Of a DNA stretch of 64,000 nucleotides, positions 46,360 through 56,036 are shown in pieces (within the stretch, counting starts at the first letter, position 1; every line of letters begins with the position of its first letter). The DNA lies in NCBI GenBank assembly GCA_964581895.1, contig CAZOPR010000003.1, forward strand, positions 248,001 through 312,000. The letters are read 5' to 3'. This stretch comes from Exilispira sp964581895. GTDB lineage: Bacteria > Spirochaetota > JAAYUW01. The position numbers were made by a program, and so were the translations under genes. The notes below the pieces were generated by a model that did no database searches, was not told the origin of the DNA, and saw only the letters and a program-made list of their open reading frames with translations.

Positions 46360-47438
46360 AATCTCCCCTTTATAACTTGAAACTCGCTTTTTATTCCATT
46401 TATAACAGCGCCAAATGTCCCTGCAAAATCAGAAGAAGTTGCATTATAAAAATTTACTTTTTCAAACAGAAACTTATTTGCATATTTTTCTGTACTATTA
46501 TAAATTATTTTTGATAATTCTGTAACTTTTGAAATAGCTCCAGATATTATTATGGCAGAAGGATTAAAAATATTTATCAATGTTGCTGATAGTGCTGATA
46601 AAGAATCTATCCAGAATTCTGTGATTTCAACAATATCATTATCAGCTTCTTTTTTGATATATAATTTTAATGCATCCTCTGCGCTTAAATTTTTTCCTCT
46701 TTCCTTTAACATCCTAACATAAGCTCCGACCGAACCATAAACTTCACTGCAATTTATCTTCCCGCATGTACAAATATTCCTTTTTTCTCCTAATTTACTA
46801 AACCAAAGAGGAAGATGTCCAAATTCAGCAGCCCAGCCATTGCCTCCACTAATAACCTTATCTTTTGTAAATATCGCACCACCAATCCCTGTTCCTAATG
46901 CAATAAGCAAGGCGATATCATCTTCAGTTTTAAATATTTCTTTTTTCATATTTTGTTCATAATAACCTTGTGAAGTGACATCATTAACTAAATTCAAGTA
47001 TAGATAATCTAATTGAAATTTTTTTATCGAGCTACTAAATTCTATTTTATCTAAAAAAGGTATATTGAAAGCTCCACCAATTACTTTTTTCAATCTATTA
47101 TCTGGAAAACCTGGTGTTGCAAATGAAAAAGCAAAAGGTTTACTTAAGTTTAAATTTTTTTGGCTTAAAATTTTTTCAAATCTTTCAAATAAATTATTTA
47201 TGAAGCTAATCTCAGATTTGTCAGAATCCTGAGTTTTCATTTTACAAGATTCAACAAGTTTGATATTTATTATAAATTTATCTATATTCAAGTAAATATT
47301 TAAAGGAGAATTTTCTTTAAGACTTTCTTTACTATCATCAAACCTTGAAATATTAATTTCAAATAAACCAATTTTCGTATAAGTTCCACCAATATCAACA
47401 CCAAAGCAATAAAAACTTGTTTTTTTCATCTTTATCAA
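46344..47438 (-). CDS. ROK-family sugar kinase
   Basis: A 364-residue ATP-dependent sugar kinase of the ROK group. The phosphate loop is DIGGTYTK (15-22), followed later by LIALGTGIGGAIF, the substrate His in NGWAAEFGHLPLW and the zinc cysteines in CTCGKINCSEVYGS. A polar insert (about 30-60) lengthens the N-terminal lobe. Either the TTG at 47436 or the ATG nine bases on (M4) could be the start. The substrate is unknown; the downstream UAP-type gene makes glucosamine derivatives or glucose plausible. Confidence 0.9.
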   Translation of the reverse strand: MIKMKKTSFYCFGVDIGGTYTKIGLFEINISRFDDSKESLKENSPLNIYLNIDKFIINIKLVESCKMKTQDSDKSEISFINNLFERFEKILSQKNLNLSKPFAFSFATPGFPDNRLKKVIGGAFNIPFLDKIEFSSSIKKFQLDYLYLNLVNDVTSQGYYEQNMKKEIFKTEDDIALLIALGTGIGGAIFTKDKVISGGNGWAAEFGHLPLWFSKLGEKRNICTCGKINCSEVYGSVGAYVRMLKERGKNLSAEDALKLYIKKEADNDIVEITEFWIDSLSALSATLINIFNPSAIIISGAISKVTELSKIIYNSTEKYANKFLFEKVNFYNATSSDFAGTFGAVINGIKSEFQVIKGRLWEKI

Positions 47439-47489
47439 ATCTTCTATAATTTCCTATTATTTTTGATTTTTATTACTTTTAAACCAAAA

Positions 47490-47536
47490 ACTTTAACCCT
47501 TCAAGGGGGAGTGACACAATTATCTTCAAATTACCT
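47490..47536 (+). repeat. dispersed intergenic repeat, copy 2
   Basis: Forty-seven bases from ACTTTAACCCTTCAAG to AATTACCT, matching copy 1 at 17462-17507 at both ends. The first 16 bases differ at one place. It lies in the 204-bp gap between serS and the ROK gene; the only other thing seen there is a weak 6-bp hairpin ATTTGC/GCAAAT (47568-47582) downstream of serS. Confidence 0.55.
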
Positions 47537-47642
47537 TTCTTTTTTTGAGATAAATCTAAGTTTCAAAATTTGCTAAGCAAATATTTATTTTTATTTTATA
47601 TTATTTTATATTGAAATTTTTTTATTGAAATTATTTTTATAC

Positions 47643-48923
47643 TTATTTTTTAGGTCTAATAACTTCAATCCCATTCATATATGGTACCAAAACCTCTGGT
47701 ATTTTAACAGAACCATCTGGTAATTGGTTCATTTCAAGTATAGGTATTAAAATTCTTGGTGATGCTATTAAAGTGTTATTTAAAGTATATGGATAATAAG
47801 TTGAACCATCTTTTGCTTTAACTTTTATTTTAGACCTTCGAGATTGAAAATCGTAAAAACTTGAACAGGAATGAGTCTCTCCATAATTATCTCTTGATGG
47901 CATCCAGCATTCTATATCATTCTTTTTTACCTGACCAAGTCCAAGATCTCCAGTACAAACATCCACTACCCTGTAAGGTAATCCAAGTTTTTCAATTATT
48001 TCTTTAGAATTCTGTAAAATAAAAGAATGAAAGTAATCTGATTCTTCCTTATTATTTTTACAGATTATTACCTGTTCGATTTTTTCAAATTGATGTATCC
48101 TATATAATCCTTTAGTATCTTTTCCATAAGTTCCTGCTTCCCTTCTAAAGCAAGATGAGTAACCAGCATATTTTATTGGTAGTATATTTTCATCTATTAC
48201 TTCATCATAGTGATAAGAAACAAGGGGAACTTCAGATGTACCTATAAGATATAATTCATCTTTTTCAATTGAATAACTTTGTTCTTTACCAACCGGGAAA
48301 TAACCAGTGCCTGTCATTGCTATATCTTTGACTAAAAAAGGTGGATAAAAAGGTGTAAAACCTTTTTTAATCAAAGTATCCAGAGCAAATCTCATTATAG
48401 CCATCTGTAAAAGGACTCCTTCATTTTTCAAATAATATGTTCTACTTCCAGAGATTTTTGAAGCTCTATTAAAATCAACTATGTCTAAAAGAAGTCCAAG
48501 TTCAATATGATCTTTAAATGATTCGAATTCTTCTTTTCTTTTTATTCCACCTACTCTTTCAATTTCAACATTTTCAGTGTCATCTTTCCCAACTGGAACA
48601 GATTCATCTGGCGGATTTGGAATAGTTAATAGAATTTGATTTATTTCATCTTTTATTTTATTAAGTTTCTCATCCAGCTCTTTTTCTTTCTCAGTTAATT
48701 TTTGCATTTCAGAAAGTTTTACAGCCTTTTCATCTTTATTAAGTTTGCCTATTTCTTTTGAAACAGAATTTTTAATGCTTTTAATTTTTTCACTTTCTGA
48801 AGTTAATAATTTTCTTTGATTATTTAATTCAAGCAATTTATCAATATCAACCTTAAAATTTTTTTTGATTATTCCTTGTTTGACAAGTTCTTTATTCTCT
48901 TCAATAAATTTTAAATCTAACAT
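47643..48923 (-). CDS. serS: seryl-tRNA synthetase
   Basis: Charges tRNA-Ser. The 426 residues have the N-terminal long antiparallel coiled coil (about 25-100), then the class II core: GTSEVPLVSYHYDEVI, motif 2 SSCFRREAGTYGKDTKGLYR with HQFEKIEQ, and motif 3 NNTLIASPRILIPILEMNQ, which is a variant of the usual GLAVGRTLVAILENYQ. A TAGGAG ribosome site lies 6 bp before the ATG. No T-box leader is visible in the 261-bp gap to the divergent adenosine deaminase gene, and I see nothing else there. Confidence 0.96.
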   Translation of the reverse strand: MLDLKFIEENKELVKQGIIKKNFKVDIDKLLELNNQRKLLTSESEKIKSIKNSVSKEIGKLNKDEKAVKLSEMQKLTEKEKELDEKLNKIKDEINQILLTIPNPPDESVPVGKDDTENVEIERVGGIKRKEEFESFKDHIELGLLLDIVDFNRASKISGSRTYYLKNEGVLLQMAIMRFALDTLIKKGFTPFYPPFLVKDIAMTGTGYFPVGKEQSYSIEKDELYLIGTSEVPLVSYHYDEVIDENILPIKYAGYSSCFRREAGTYGKDTKGLYRIHQFEKIEQVIICKNNKEESDYFHSFILQNSKEIIEKLGLPYRVVDVCTGDLGLGQVKKNDIECWMPSRDNYGETHSCSSFYDFQSRRSKIKVKAKDGSTYYPYTLNNTLIASPRILIPILEMNQLPDGSVKIPEVLVPYMNGIEVIRPKK

Positions 48924-49184
48924 ACTAAACTCCTATGATAAAATCATGATTTTTAAGGAAAAAAATACTTACATTTTGTCATAAAATTTTCTAATAAAAA
49001 TTTACCATTTTAACAAAATTTTCCAATAAAAAATATTTATTTTTCTATTTTCACTTACCATTTTCATTTGATTATATAATTATTTTAAATCTACATTTTA
49101 ATTAATCAATTACCGATAAATTAAAAAACTACTAAATTATTTAGTCTAAAATTACTTTTTATTATTTTATAACAGGTAAAAGGA

Positions 49185-50267
49185 ATGATTAAAAAACAAA
49201 CTATAGATAATATAAAATTAAATTCAAAAGAGATACTATCAAAGTTTCCTAAAATTGAACTTCACAGGCATCTTGAAGGCACAATGCCTATAGAAACTTT
49301 GTTTTATCTTTCACAAAAAAACAAATTAAATCTTCCAGATAATATTGAAGAATTTTCCAAACAGATACAGTTTCCAAAAGATGATAAACCAGATTTTTTA
49401 CTATTTTTGTCTAAATTTAAAAACAACTGGTATAAAAGTTATGAAGATATAGAAAAAGTATGTTTAGATTCTATCAAAGCACTTGAAAAAGAATCAATAT
49501 TTTATATTGAATTAAGATTTTCACCAGAGCACTACAGTCTTGAAAATAATTTTGATAGAATTGAAGTGACAAAATTAATAATTAATTCTTGCAATAAAGC
49601 AGCTAAAGAAATAGGCTTAAATATTAAATATCTCATTACCTTCAATAGAGGCAAGCAAAATCAGAAAGAAATGATTGATTTATATAAGAAAATTATAAAA
49701 TCAAATATTCCTGATATAGTAGGTATAGATCTTGCTGGGGATGAAATAAACTTTCCACCAAAAGATTTTTCATTATTTTTCAATGAAGTTTACAATGATG
49801 GTATTTATAAATCCACTATTCATGCTGGGGAAGTAACTCCTCCATCTTCAATATGGGAAGCAATAATGTTATGTTATGCTTCAAGAATTGGACATGGAGT
49901 TGCTGCTATTCATGATATCAATCTTCAAAAGTTCTTAAAAGAAAAGCAAATCGCACTAGAGCAATGCATAACTTCCAATAGGCAAACTGGCTCCTGGCCT
50001 GATGAAAATACTCACCCTTGTGCAAAATTGATAGAAAATGGCGTACCAGTAACAATTAATACAGATGACCCAGTCATACAAAATTCTGATTTAACAGACG
50101 ATTACTTAAAATTAATTAATTACTTTTCCTTTGATTTTAATAAACTTATTGAAATAAACAAAACGGCAATAAATTGCTCTTTTTTAAGTGAAAATGAGAA
50201 AAGTGAAATACTTAAAAGGTATCTTAAAAAAGTAGCAGAATTTGAGAAAAAATATTTACAATCTTAA
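49185..50267 (+). CDS. add: adenosine deaminase
   Basis: Zinc enzyme converting adenosine to inosine in purine salvage. The 360 residues show the metal ligands HRHLEG (His27 and His29), STIHAGEV, the catalytic RIGHGVAAI and the last ligand in TINTDDPVI. The substrate segment ADLAG is represented by IDLAGDE. Length matches the family. Adenine deaminase of the same superfamily is an alternative. Confidence 0.93.
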   Translation: MIKKQTIDNIKLNSKEILSKFPKIELHRHLEGTMPIETLFYLSQKNKLNLPDNIEEFSKQIQFPKDDKPDFLLFLSKFKNNWYKSYEDIEKVCLDSIKALEKESIFYIELRFSPEHYSLENNFDRIEVTKLIINSCNKAAKEIGLNIKYLITFNRGKQNQKEMIDLYKKIIKSNIPDIVGIDLAGDEINFPPKDFSLFFNEVYNDGIYKSTIHAGEVTPPSSIWEAIMLCYASRIGHGVAAIHDINLQKFLKEKQIALEQCITSNRQTGSWPDENTHPCAKLIENGVPVTINTDDPVIQNSDLTDDYLKLINYFSFDFNKLIEINKTAINCSFLSENEKSEILKRYLKKVAEFEKKYLQS

Positions 50268-50383
50268 AAAAGTAAAAACTTATTTTAATCCCTTATTTGA
50301 ATTTTTTTTTATATATATTATAAGGTAATTATAGGATAAATTAAAAATTTTTTTAAAATTTCATTTATAAAAATATAATAAAT

Positions 50384-52048
50384 ATGAAGTTTTTAATCGA
50401 AAAAAATTTATCGATCCAGTCAATTCTTGAAAATATAAAAAAAAATAAACTTGAAAATATAAATGTAGATTTTTTAAACAAAGCCTTTGTCAATGTTCAT
50501 CAAAAAATTGCTATTCTTGATAAAGAACTTGAGCATCTTAAAGATTCTACTAACCTTTCATTTGCAGATCTTTTAAAAGGCGATGTGTATTACAATACCG
50601 ATGAAAATTCCTTTTGTGCCTCAAAACAAGGCTTTTTGATAGTAACTTCTTCAATTATTACAATAGAGCCAATTTTCATAGTATCCAATGATTCAATGAG
50701 ATTATATTTAATAATGACACAAAGTATTTTAGCAAAATTGGATAAAGAACTTTTGTTACATGACCTTGATGAACTTCATAGCCCTTATATAGATAAAAAA
50801 TTGATAGAAAATATATTTAATGAAAAAAAAAGTGGTATCTTCGTTATTGCAAAAGGGAAAGAACCAATAGATGGAAATTGTGAAAGAATTATCCCTCTTT
50901 TTGATGATAAAATTTCTGCTGGTAAACTTGATGAAAAAGGAAATATTGACTTTTTTGAAAGAAATTTCTTAAGAAGTTTCAAAAAAGGGGATACAATCGC
51001 AAAAGTCATTCCAGAAAAATTAAATGAAGATGGCTATGATATTTTTGGTAAACCAATCCTTTCAAAATATGATAATGATCCTCTTTTTATTTGTGGTCTT
51101 AATGTTGAAAAAAATGAAGGATTTGTCACAGCCTCTTGTGATGGAGTTCTTTCTTTAGCTGGTAAAGTTATAAACATCCATTCTCTTGTTAAAATCTCAG
51201 GAGATGCTTCTTTATACACTGGAAATATTAATTGCAAATCCTCTATTCTAATAACAGGCAATATATTGGAAAATATTGATGTTTATGTCGAAGGTGATTT
51301 GATAGTCAATGGAGTCATCTCTTCTTGCAACTCACTGCAGGTAAAAGGTAATATAATATGTAAAGGTGGAATAATAGGAAAAGCTAAAACACTTTATAAC
51401 TGTGAAGGTACTTTATATTCGAAATATATAAGAAATGCAACTTTTTTTATTAAAAGAGATTGCATTGTAGATGATGATATAATGAATTCGACTCTTTATG
51501 TCAATAAAAACCTGATTTGCTATACAAAAAAAGGAGTGATTTTATCTTCAATAATTCATTGCTCAAAAGATATAATTGCTAAATATCTTGGAAATGAACG
51601 AGGAAATGTCAATAAAATATATTTGGGCCATTCATATCTTGCTGAACAAAACTTGCAAGTCATTCACAAATTAATAAATGAAACCCATAAAATTGAAAAT
51701 GAGAAGATTAAAAAATTTAAACTTGAAATGCTTAGTAAATATGAAAAAAGAGTAAATTCTAAAATTTATAATCTTCAAAGCCATATATTTGTTATAAATA
51801 CAATATATCAAGATAATATTCTGATAGGACCTTTAAGTGAACATAAAGTTGAAAAAGATTATACAGAAGTTGCTGTTTATTATAAACCAGGCCCTGCTAT
51901 TGCATTGATGAGTCTTCCTATTAAAATAAAAGAACGAATAGAAAATATTTTCAAATCATTGAAACTTCTCGAAATAATTGATGAAAAATTTAAGAAAGAG
52001 CAAGCTCTTGAAAAAGAATCTAAGAAAAGTGAAGAAGATAAACGTTGA
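50384..52048 (+). CDS. FapA-family (DUF342) protein
   Basis: A 554-residue protein of the FapA/DUF342 family, associated in other bacteria with polar flagellar assembly or cell-envelope functions but not mechanistically understood. The central marker is FKKGDTIAKVIPEKLNEDGY followed by DIFGKPI; after it comes a right-handed beta-helix-like series (SGDASLYTGNINCKSSILIT, VEGDLIVNGVI, VKGNIICKGGIIG) and a C-terminal coiled coil. No signal peptide or membrane segment. Alone on the plus strand, upstream of the tRNA gene. Confidence 0.82.
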   Translation: MKFLIEKNLSIQSILENIKKNKLENINVDFLNKAFVNVHQKIAILDKELEHLKDSTNLSFADLLKGDVYYNTDENSFCASKQGFLIVTSSIITIEPIFIVSNDSMRLYLIMTQSILAKLDKELLLHDLDELHSPYIDKKLIENIFNEKKSGIFVIAKGKEPIDGNCERIIPLFDDKISAGKLDEKGNIDFFERNFLRSFKKGDTIAKVIPEKLNEDGYDIFGKPILSKYDNDPLFICGLNVEKNEGFVTASCDGVLSLAGKVINIHSLVKISGDASLYTGNINCKSSILITGNILENIDVYVEGDLIVNGVISSCNSLQVKGNIICKGGIIGKAKTLYNCEGTLYSKYIRNATFFIKRDCIVDDDIMNSTLYVNKNLICYTKKGVILSSIIHCSKDIIAKYLGNERGNVNKIYLGHSYLAEQNLQVIHKLINETHKIENEKIKKFKLEMLSKYEKRVNSKIYNLQSHIFVINTIYQDNILIGPLSEHKVEKDYTEVAVYYKPGPAIALMSLPIKIKERIENIFKSLKLLEIIDEKFKKEQALEKESKKSEEDKR

Positions 52049-52073
52049 AAGTTAAGAATTGATTAACTGAACC

Positions 52074-52103
52074 TTGACAATTATTGATTTAATGATTCAA
52101 TAA
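52074..52103 (+). promoter_or_regulatory. possible promoter for tRNA-Val
   Basis: A consensus -35 box TTGACA (52074-52079) precedes the tRNA. The -10 is poor: CAATAA or TCAATA at about 17-18 bp spacing, with the mature tRNA beginning at 52110. Confidence 0.4.
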
Positions 52104-52109
52104 ATATGC

Positions 52110-52182
52110 GGGTGGTTAGCTCAACTGGCAGAGCACATGCTTGACGTGCATGGGGCTATAGGTTCAAGTCCTATACCACCCA
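52110..52182 (+). tRNA. tRNA-Val (anticodon GAC)
   Basis: A complete cloverleaf of 73 bases. Acceptor GGGTGGT/ACCACCC, D stem GCTC/GAGC, anticodon stem CATGC/GCATG with loop TTGACGT, so anticodon GAC at 52143-52145 reads valine codon GTC/GTT. T stem ATAGG/CCTAT with loop TTCAAGT, discriminator A. The CCA end is not encoded and must be added. Confidence 0.95.
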
Positions 52183-52188
52183 TATCTT

Positions 52189-52989
52189 CTATCCTAAAGC
52201 GACATCAAGAATCATCATTATTACAAATCCGAGCAAAGTTCCGATAGTTGCAATATCTGTATTTTTAGAATTCTGAGATTCTGGTATCAATTCCTCCACA
52301 ACAACATATATCATTGCACCTGCGGCAAATGAAAGAGCATAAGGCAAAAGAGATTTTACATAGATTACCAAAATTGCACCTAATATACCAAAAATAGGTT
52401 CTACAATCCCTGATAACTGACCTATAAAAAAGCTTTTACTTTTGCTAAACCCTTCCCCTCTTAAAGGCAAAGAAACCGCTGAACCTTCTGGGAAATTTTG
52501 TATCCCTATACCCAAGGCAAGAGTTATAGCACCAATAAGATTTGCTGAAGTTCCTTGAATCCCAAGAGCTCCAAAAGCAACTCCAACAGCAAGACCTTCT
52601 GGAATATTGTGAATGGTTACTGCTAAAGTAAGAAGAACTACTCTTTTAAAGCTACTTGATAGTCCTTCTGGTTTATCTTCACCCATATGTAAATGTGGTA
52701 ACAAAAAATCTATTAAACGAATAAAAAAACCACCAGCAATAAAACCTATTGCAGCAGGCAGAATCGGATTTTTGCCCATTTGAGTGGATAATTCGATTGA
52801 TGGTTGAAGTAATGACCAAAAACTAGCTGCTATCATAACTCCTGCAGCAAAACCAAGCATACCATCAAGTGTTTTTTTACTGTAACTTTTAAATAAAAAT
52901 ACCACAGCTGCACCAGCCACAGTCATACCATAGGTGAATAAAGTTGCTAAAAAAGTCAAGAATATAGGAGAAAAATTTTGATAATCCAT
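52189..52989 (-). CDS. ZIP-family divalent metal transporter
   Basis: Inner-membrane importer of zinc or related metals. The 266 residues form about eight membrane segments. The metal path is marked by HNIPEGLAVGVAFGA in segment IV and GIQNFPEGSAVSLPL in segment V; the His-containing loop HLHMGED is the variable-region metal site. Size fits the ZupT/GufA-like group. No metal regulator or Zur site is recognisable next to it. Its 3' end converges on the tRNA gene, 6 bp away. Confidence 0.93.
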   Translation of the reverse strand: MDYQNFSPIFLTFLATLFTYGMTVAGAAVVFLFKSYSKKTLDGMLGFAAGVMIAASFWSLLQPSIELSTQMGKNPILPAAIGFIAGGFFIRLIDFLLPHLHMGEDKPEGLSSSFKRVVLLTLAVTIHNIPEGLAVGVAFGALGIQGTSANLIGAITLALGIGIQNFPEGSAVSLPLRGEGFSKSKSFFIGQLSGIVEPIFGILGAILVIYVKSLLPYALSFAAGAMIYVVVEELIPESQNSKNTDIATIGTLLGFVIMMILDVALG

Positions 52990-53164
52990 TTTCTCTCCTT
53001 GTTTTTGGAAAAAATTTTTAATACAACACTTATCAAAGGGAAAAACTTATTAAAAAGGGCAAAATCTTATAAATTGCAAAATTATCTAATCTGAATTTTT
53101 AAAATAAATTTCAATATCCAGCTGGCACAAATATTTAATTTTACATAATTATAATTAATTATAC

Positions 53165-54610
53165 TTAATTGTATTCTGCAAAGAAAGAAGAGTAAAATTT
53201 GCTGGTAGCATATAAATCAGCTTTTGAAATAAGTTCGAAAGGCGAATGCATTCCAACTACTGGAACTCCAGCATCAATGGTATTAATACCATAATAAGCA
53301 ACATATTTTGCAATGGTTCCACCACCACCTTCATCAACTTTGCCAAGCATAGCATATTGCCATGGTATCTTATTTGAATTTAAAAATCCTCTAATTTTAC
53401 CAACAAATTCTGCATCTGCATCATTTGCACTATATTTTCCACCAGAACCAGTATATTTTGTAATAGCTACACCATAGCCTAATTTAGCTGCGTTTTGTAA
53501 ATCATGAACCTGTTTATAAGGTGGGTTTACTCCTGCTGCAACATCTGAAGAAATGCAATTTGAACTTAAAAAGGATTTTCGTAAATCAGAAAATGAAAGA
53601 TTTTCGCCATTTAAAGCATTTGCAATCATAGAAAAAATATGATGTATAAGGTAAGAATCTGATCCTGTAGAACCAGATGAGCCTATCTCTTCTTTATCTA
53701 CAATTAAAGCAACACCAGTCTTTTTGAAATTTGAATTTGCAATCAATGAAGATACTGCAAGATATGAACATACTCTATCATCATGTCCATATGCTCCAAT
53801 AATGGATCTATCGAATCCAACTTCTCTTACTTTTAATGCTGGGACTACTTCTATTTCACTTGAAATGAAATCCTCTTCTTTAATCCCATAATTATTAAAA
53901 AGATACTCTAAAACATATAACTTAACTTTTTCTTTGACTATCTTATCTTTTACAGGTCTATTACCAACAATTACAACCATATTTTCGGCAGAAACAGCTT
54001 CAGATAATTTTTTATCGGATTGTACATTTCTTGATAAATGCGGAAGCAAATCAGATATAACAAAGACTGGATCATTTTCTTTTTCACCAATAGTTATTTC
54101 AACTTTTTTACCACTTTCAAGCATAACAACACCATGCAATGCTAATGGAAGACTTAACCATTGGTATTTTTTTATCCCACCATAGTAATGTGTTTTTAAA
54201 AGAGCAAAACCAGAATCTTCATAAAGTGGATTCTGCTTCAAATCTAACCTTGGGGCATCGGAATGTGCTCCAACAATATTTATCCCATTTGAAAAATTTA
54301 AATCTTCACCAATTTTGATAACAGCTAAAACTTTGTCTCTAAAATTCCAGAAAAATTTATCATTTGCCTTAGCTTTACCATTAAATTCTAAGATGTTTTT
54401 ATATCCTACTGAAATTGCTTTATTTTGGAGATACTTTACAGATTCTCTTTCGGTTTTGCATTTTGAAATATAATCCATATATTCACTACAAATATTTTCC
54501 ATTTCATTTTCTTCACTATGGCTTAATGATAGCCATATTGATTCATTCTTGTATAAAAGTTTTTCTTCTAATGCCTGGTATTTTGACTTTTTTTCTTTTT
54601 GTTCAGCCAT
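53165..54610 (-). CDS. M18-family aminopeptidase
   Basis: Cytoplasmic zinc aminopeptidase of 481 residues. I start at the ATG at 54608-54610 because GAGGA lies directly upstream; the frame stays open 22 codons further without support. The metal ligands lie in IVGAHSDAPRLDLK, GHDDRVCSYLAV, VDKEEIGSSGSTGSDS and the C-terminal VVGMHSPFELISKADLY. The relative is the aspartyl/other aminopeptidase (DNPEP/ApeA) group; length fits. Monocistronic between terminator-like and 176-bp spacer sequences. Confidence 0.93.
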   Translation of the reverse strand: MAEQKEKKSKYQALEEKLLYKNESIWLSLSHSEENEMENICSEYMDYISKCKTERESVKYLQNKAISVGYKNILEFNGKAKANDKFFWNFRDKVLAVIKIGEDLNFSNGINIVGAHSDAPRLDLKQNPLYEDSGFALLKTHYYGGIKKYQWLSLPLALHGVVMLESGKKVEITIGEKENDPVFVISDLLPHLSRNVQSDKKLSEAVSAENMVVIVGNRPVKDKIVKEKVKLYVLEYLFNNYGIKEEDFISSEIEVVPALKVREVGFDRSIIGAYGHDDRVCSYLAVSSLIANSNFKKTGVALIVDKEEIGSSGSTGSDSYLIHHIFSMIANALNGENLSFSDLRKSFLSSNCISSDVAAGVNPPYKQVHDLQNAAKLGYGVAITKYTGSGGKYSANDADAEFVGKIRGFLNSNKIPWQYAMLGKVDEGGGGTIAKYVAYYGINTIDAGVPVVGMHSPFELISKADLYATSKFYSSFFAEYN

Positions 54611-54639
54611 ATTTTCCTCTTTAATTTTATATTTTTTAA

Positions 54640-54676
54640 TAAAAATTGCCCCGCTTTTTAAAATTTGGCGAGGCAA
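54640..54676 (-). terminator. intrinsic terminator after the KBL/SPT-like gene
   Basis: On the minus strand the hairpin TTGCCTCGC...GCGGGGCAA (54646-54676) has one mismatch and is followed by TTTTTATT. It lies 80 bp after the stop of the PLP-enzyme gene and before the M18 peptidase gene. Confidence 0.7.
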
Positions 54677-54755
54677 AATTATTAAAATTTATATAAAGAT
54701 TTCACAAAACTTAAAAAATGCAATGAATTTTCAATTAAAATAAAATTAAAAATAA

Positions 54756-55934
54756 TTAAATTATTCCCAATTGTTTTCCAGCTTTTTCAAATACTTCTAA
54801 AGCCTTATCTATCTGTTCGATTGTATGGGTAGCTATATAAGATGTCCTAATTATACATTTATTTTCCGGAACAGCTGGAGGGATAACACAATTTGCAAAA
54901 ACACCCATATCATAGATAAGTTTCCAGAACCTAAATGTTAATTCCATATCGCCAATTATAATAGGTATAATAGGTGTTTGAGCATTACCAATATTAAATC
55001 CTATTCTCTTAAAACCTTCTGCTGCATATTTTGTAATCTTCCAGAGGTTTTCTATCCTTTCTGGTTCTCTTATCATTATTTCAAGTGCTTTATCTACTGT
55101 TGCAATGAGGGCTGGAGCTAATGATGCAGAGAAAATAAATGGTCTTGAATGATGTCTTATATAATCAATGACTTTATAATCTCCAGCTACAAATCCACCT
55201 TGAGCAGCAAGTGATTTTGAAAAAGTTCCCATTATGATATCAACATCGTCTGTACAATTAAAATGATCTGCAGTACCTCTTCCATTTTTCCCAAGTACTC
55301 CTAATGAATGAGCATCATCAACATAAAGTCTTGCTCCATGTTTTTTACATACTTTGATAAGATCAGGAAGTGGTGCAATATCTCCATCCATAGAATAAAC
55401 TCCATCAACAACAACCATCTTCCCTTTATCTGGATACCTTTCAAGTAGTTTATCAAGATGTCCCATATCATTATGTCGAAATCTAACTATCTCACCAAAT
55501 CCAAGTCTTGTTCCATCAACAATAGATGCATGATCCAGTTTATCTATAAAAACTACATCATTTCTTGATATAAGAGCTGAAATAGCTCCTTGATTGGCAA
55601 AAAACCCAGTTGAATATATAATAGCATCTTCTTTTCCAACAAATTTAGCCAATTTTTTTTCGAGTTCCTCATGTAAGTCCAAAGTTCCATTTAAGAATCT
55701 TGAACCTGCACAACCAGTTCCGTGAATTTCAATGGCATTTTTTGCAGCTTCTTTTACTTCTGGATGAGAGGTTAAACCAAGATATGAGTTTGAACCAAGC
55801 ATAATAACTTCTCTTCCTTCCATTAAAACCACAGTATCGCTTTTTGCATGGTGAGGTCTAAAGTAAGGATAAAATCCTGCAGCTTTTGCTTTTTCTGGCT
55901 CATCATACTTAAAACACTTTTCAAAAATATCCAT
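54756..55934 (-). CDS. PLP-dependent alpha-oxoamine synthase (serine palmitoyltransferase / KBL type)
   Basis: Condenses an amino acid with an acyl-CoA, releasing CO2 or CoA. The 392 residues are complete: MLGSNSYLGLTSHPEV, GTGCAGSRFLNGTLDLHEEL, YSTGFFANQGAIS, DHASIVDGTRLGF, VVDGVYSMDGDIAPLP, the PLP Asp-His pair VDDAHSLGVLG (205-215) and the Schiff-base Lys240 in GTFSKSLAAQGG. The YPYFRP opening and the LGSNSYLGL and SRFLNGTLDLH wording resemble bacterial serine palmitoyltransferases more than BioF, but glycine C-acetyltransferase (Kbl) is also possible. No tdh or biotin gene is adjacent. A strong terminator follows. Confidence 0.88.
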   Translation of the reverse strand: MDIFEKCFKYDEPEKAKAAGFYPYFRPHHAKSDTVVLMEGREVIMLGSNSYLGLTSHPEVKEAAKNAIEIHGTGCAGSRFLNGTLDLHEELEKKLAKFVGKEDAIIYSTGFFANQGAISALISRNDVVFIDKLDHASIVDGTRLGFGEIVRFRHNDMGHLDKLLERYPDKGKMVVVDGVYSMDGDIAPLPDLIKVCKKHGARLYVDDAHSLGVLGKNGRGTADHFNCTDDVDIIMGTFSKSLAAQGGFVAGDYKVIDYIRHHSRPFIFSASLAPALIATVDKALEIMIREPERIENLWKITKYAAEGFKRIGFNIGNAQTPIIPIIIGDMELTFRFWKLIYDMGVFANCVIPPAVPENKCIIRTSYIATHTIEQIDKALEVFEKAGKQLGII

Positions 55935-56036
55935 AAAAGCCCCTTAATTGGTTGAATTATGAAATCAATCAAAAATTAATAGTATTATTACATGAGATAA
56001 ATTAATAAATTTTATTGATTTGTCAATCAATTATAT

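Noticed and set aside
48924..49184. T-box or other riboswitch before serS
   Set aside because: No T-box sequence or stable terminator/antiterminator structure could be seen; only AT-rich spacer and a plain ribosome site.
53165..54676. M18 peptidase starting 22 codons earlier at 54676
   Set aside because: The upstream part would run through the terminator-like hairpin, while GAGGA precedes the ATG at 54608-54610.
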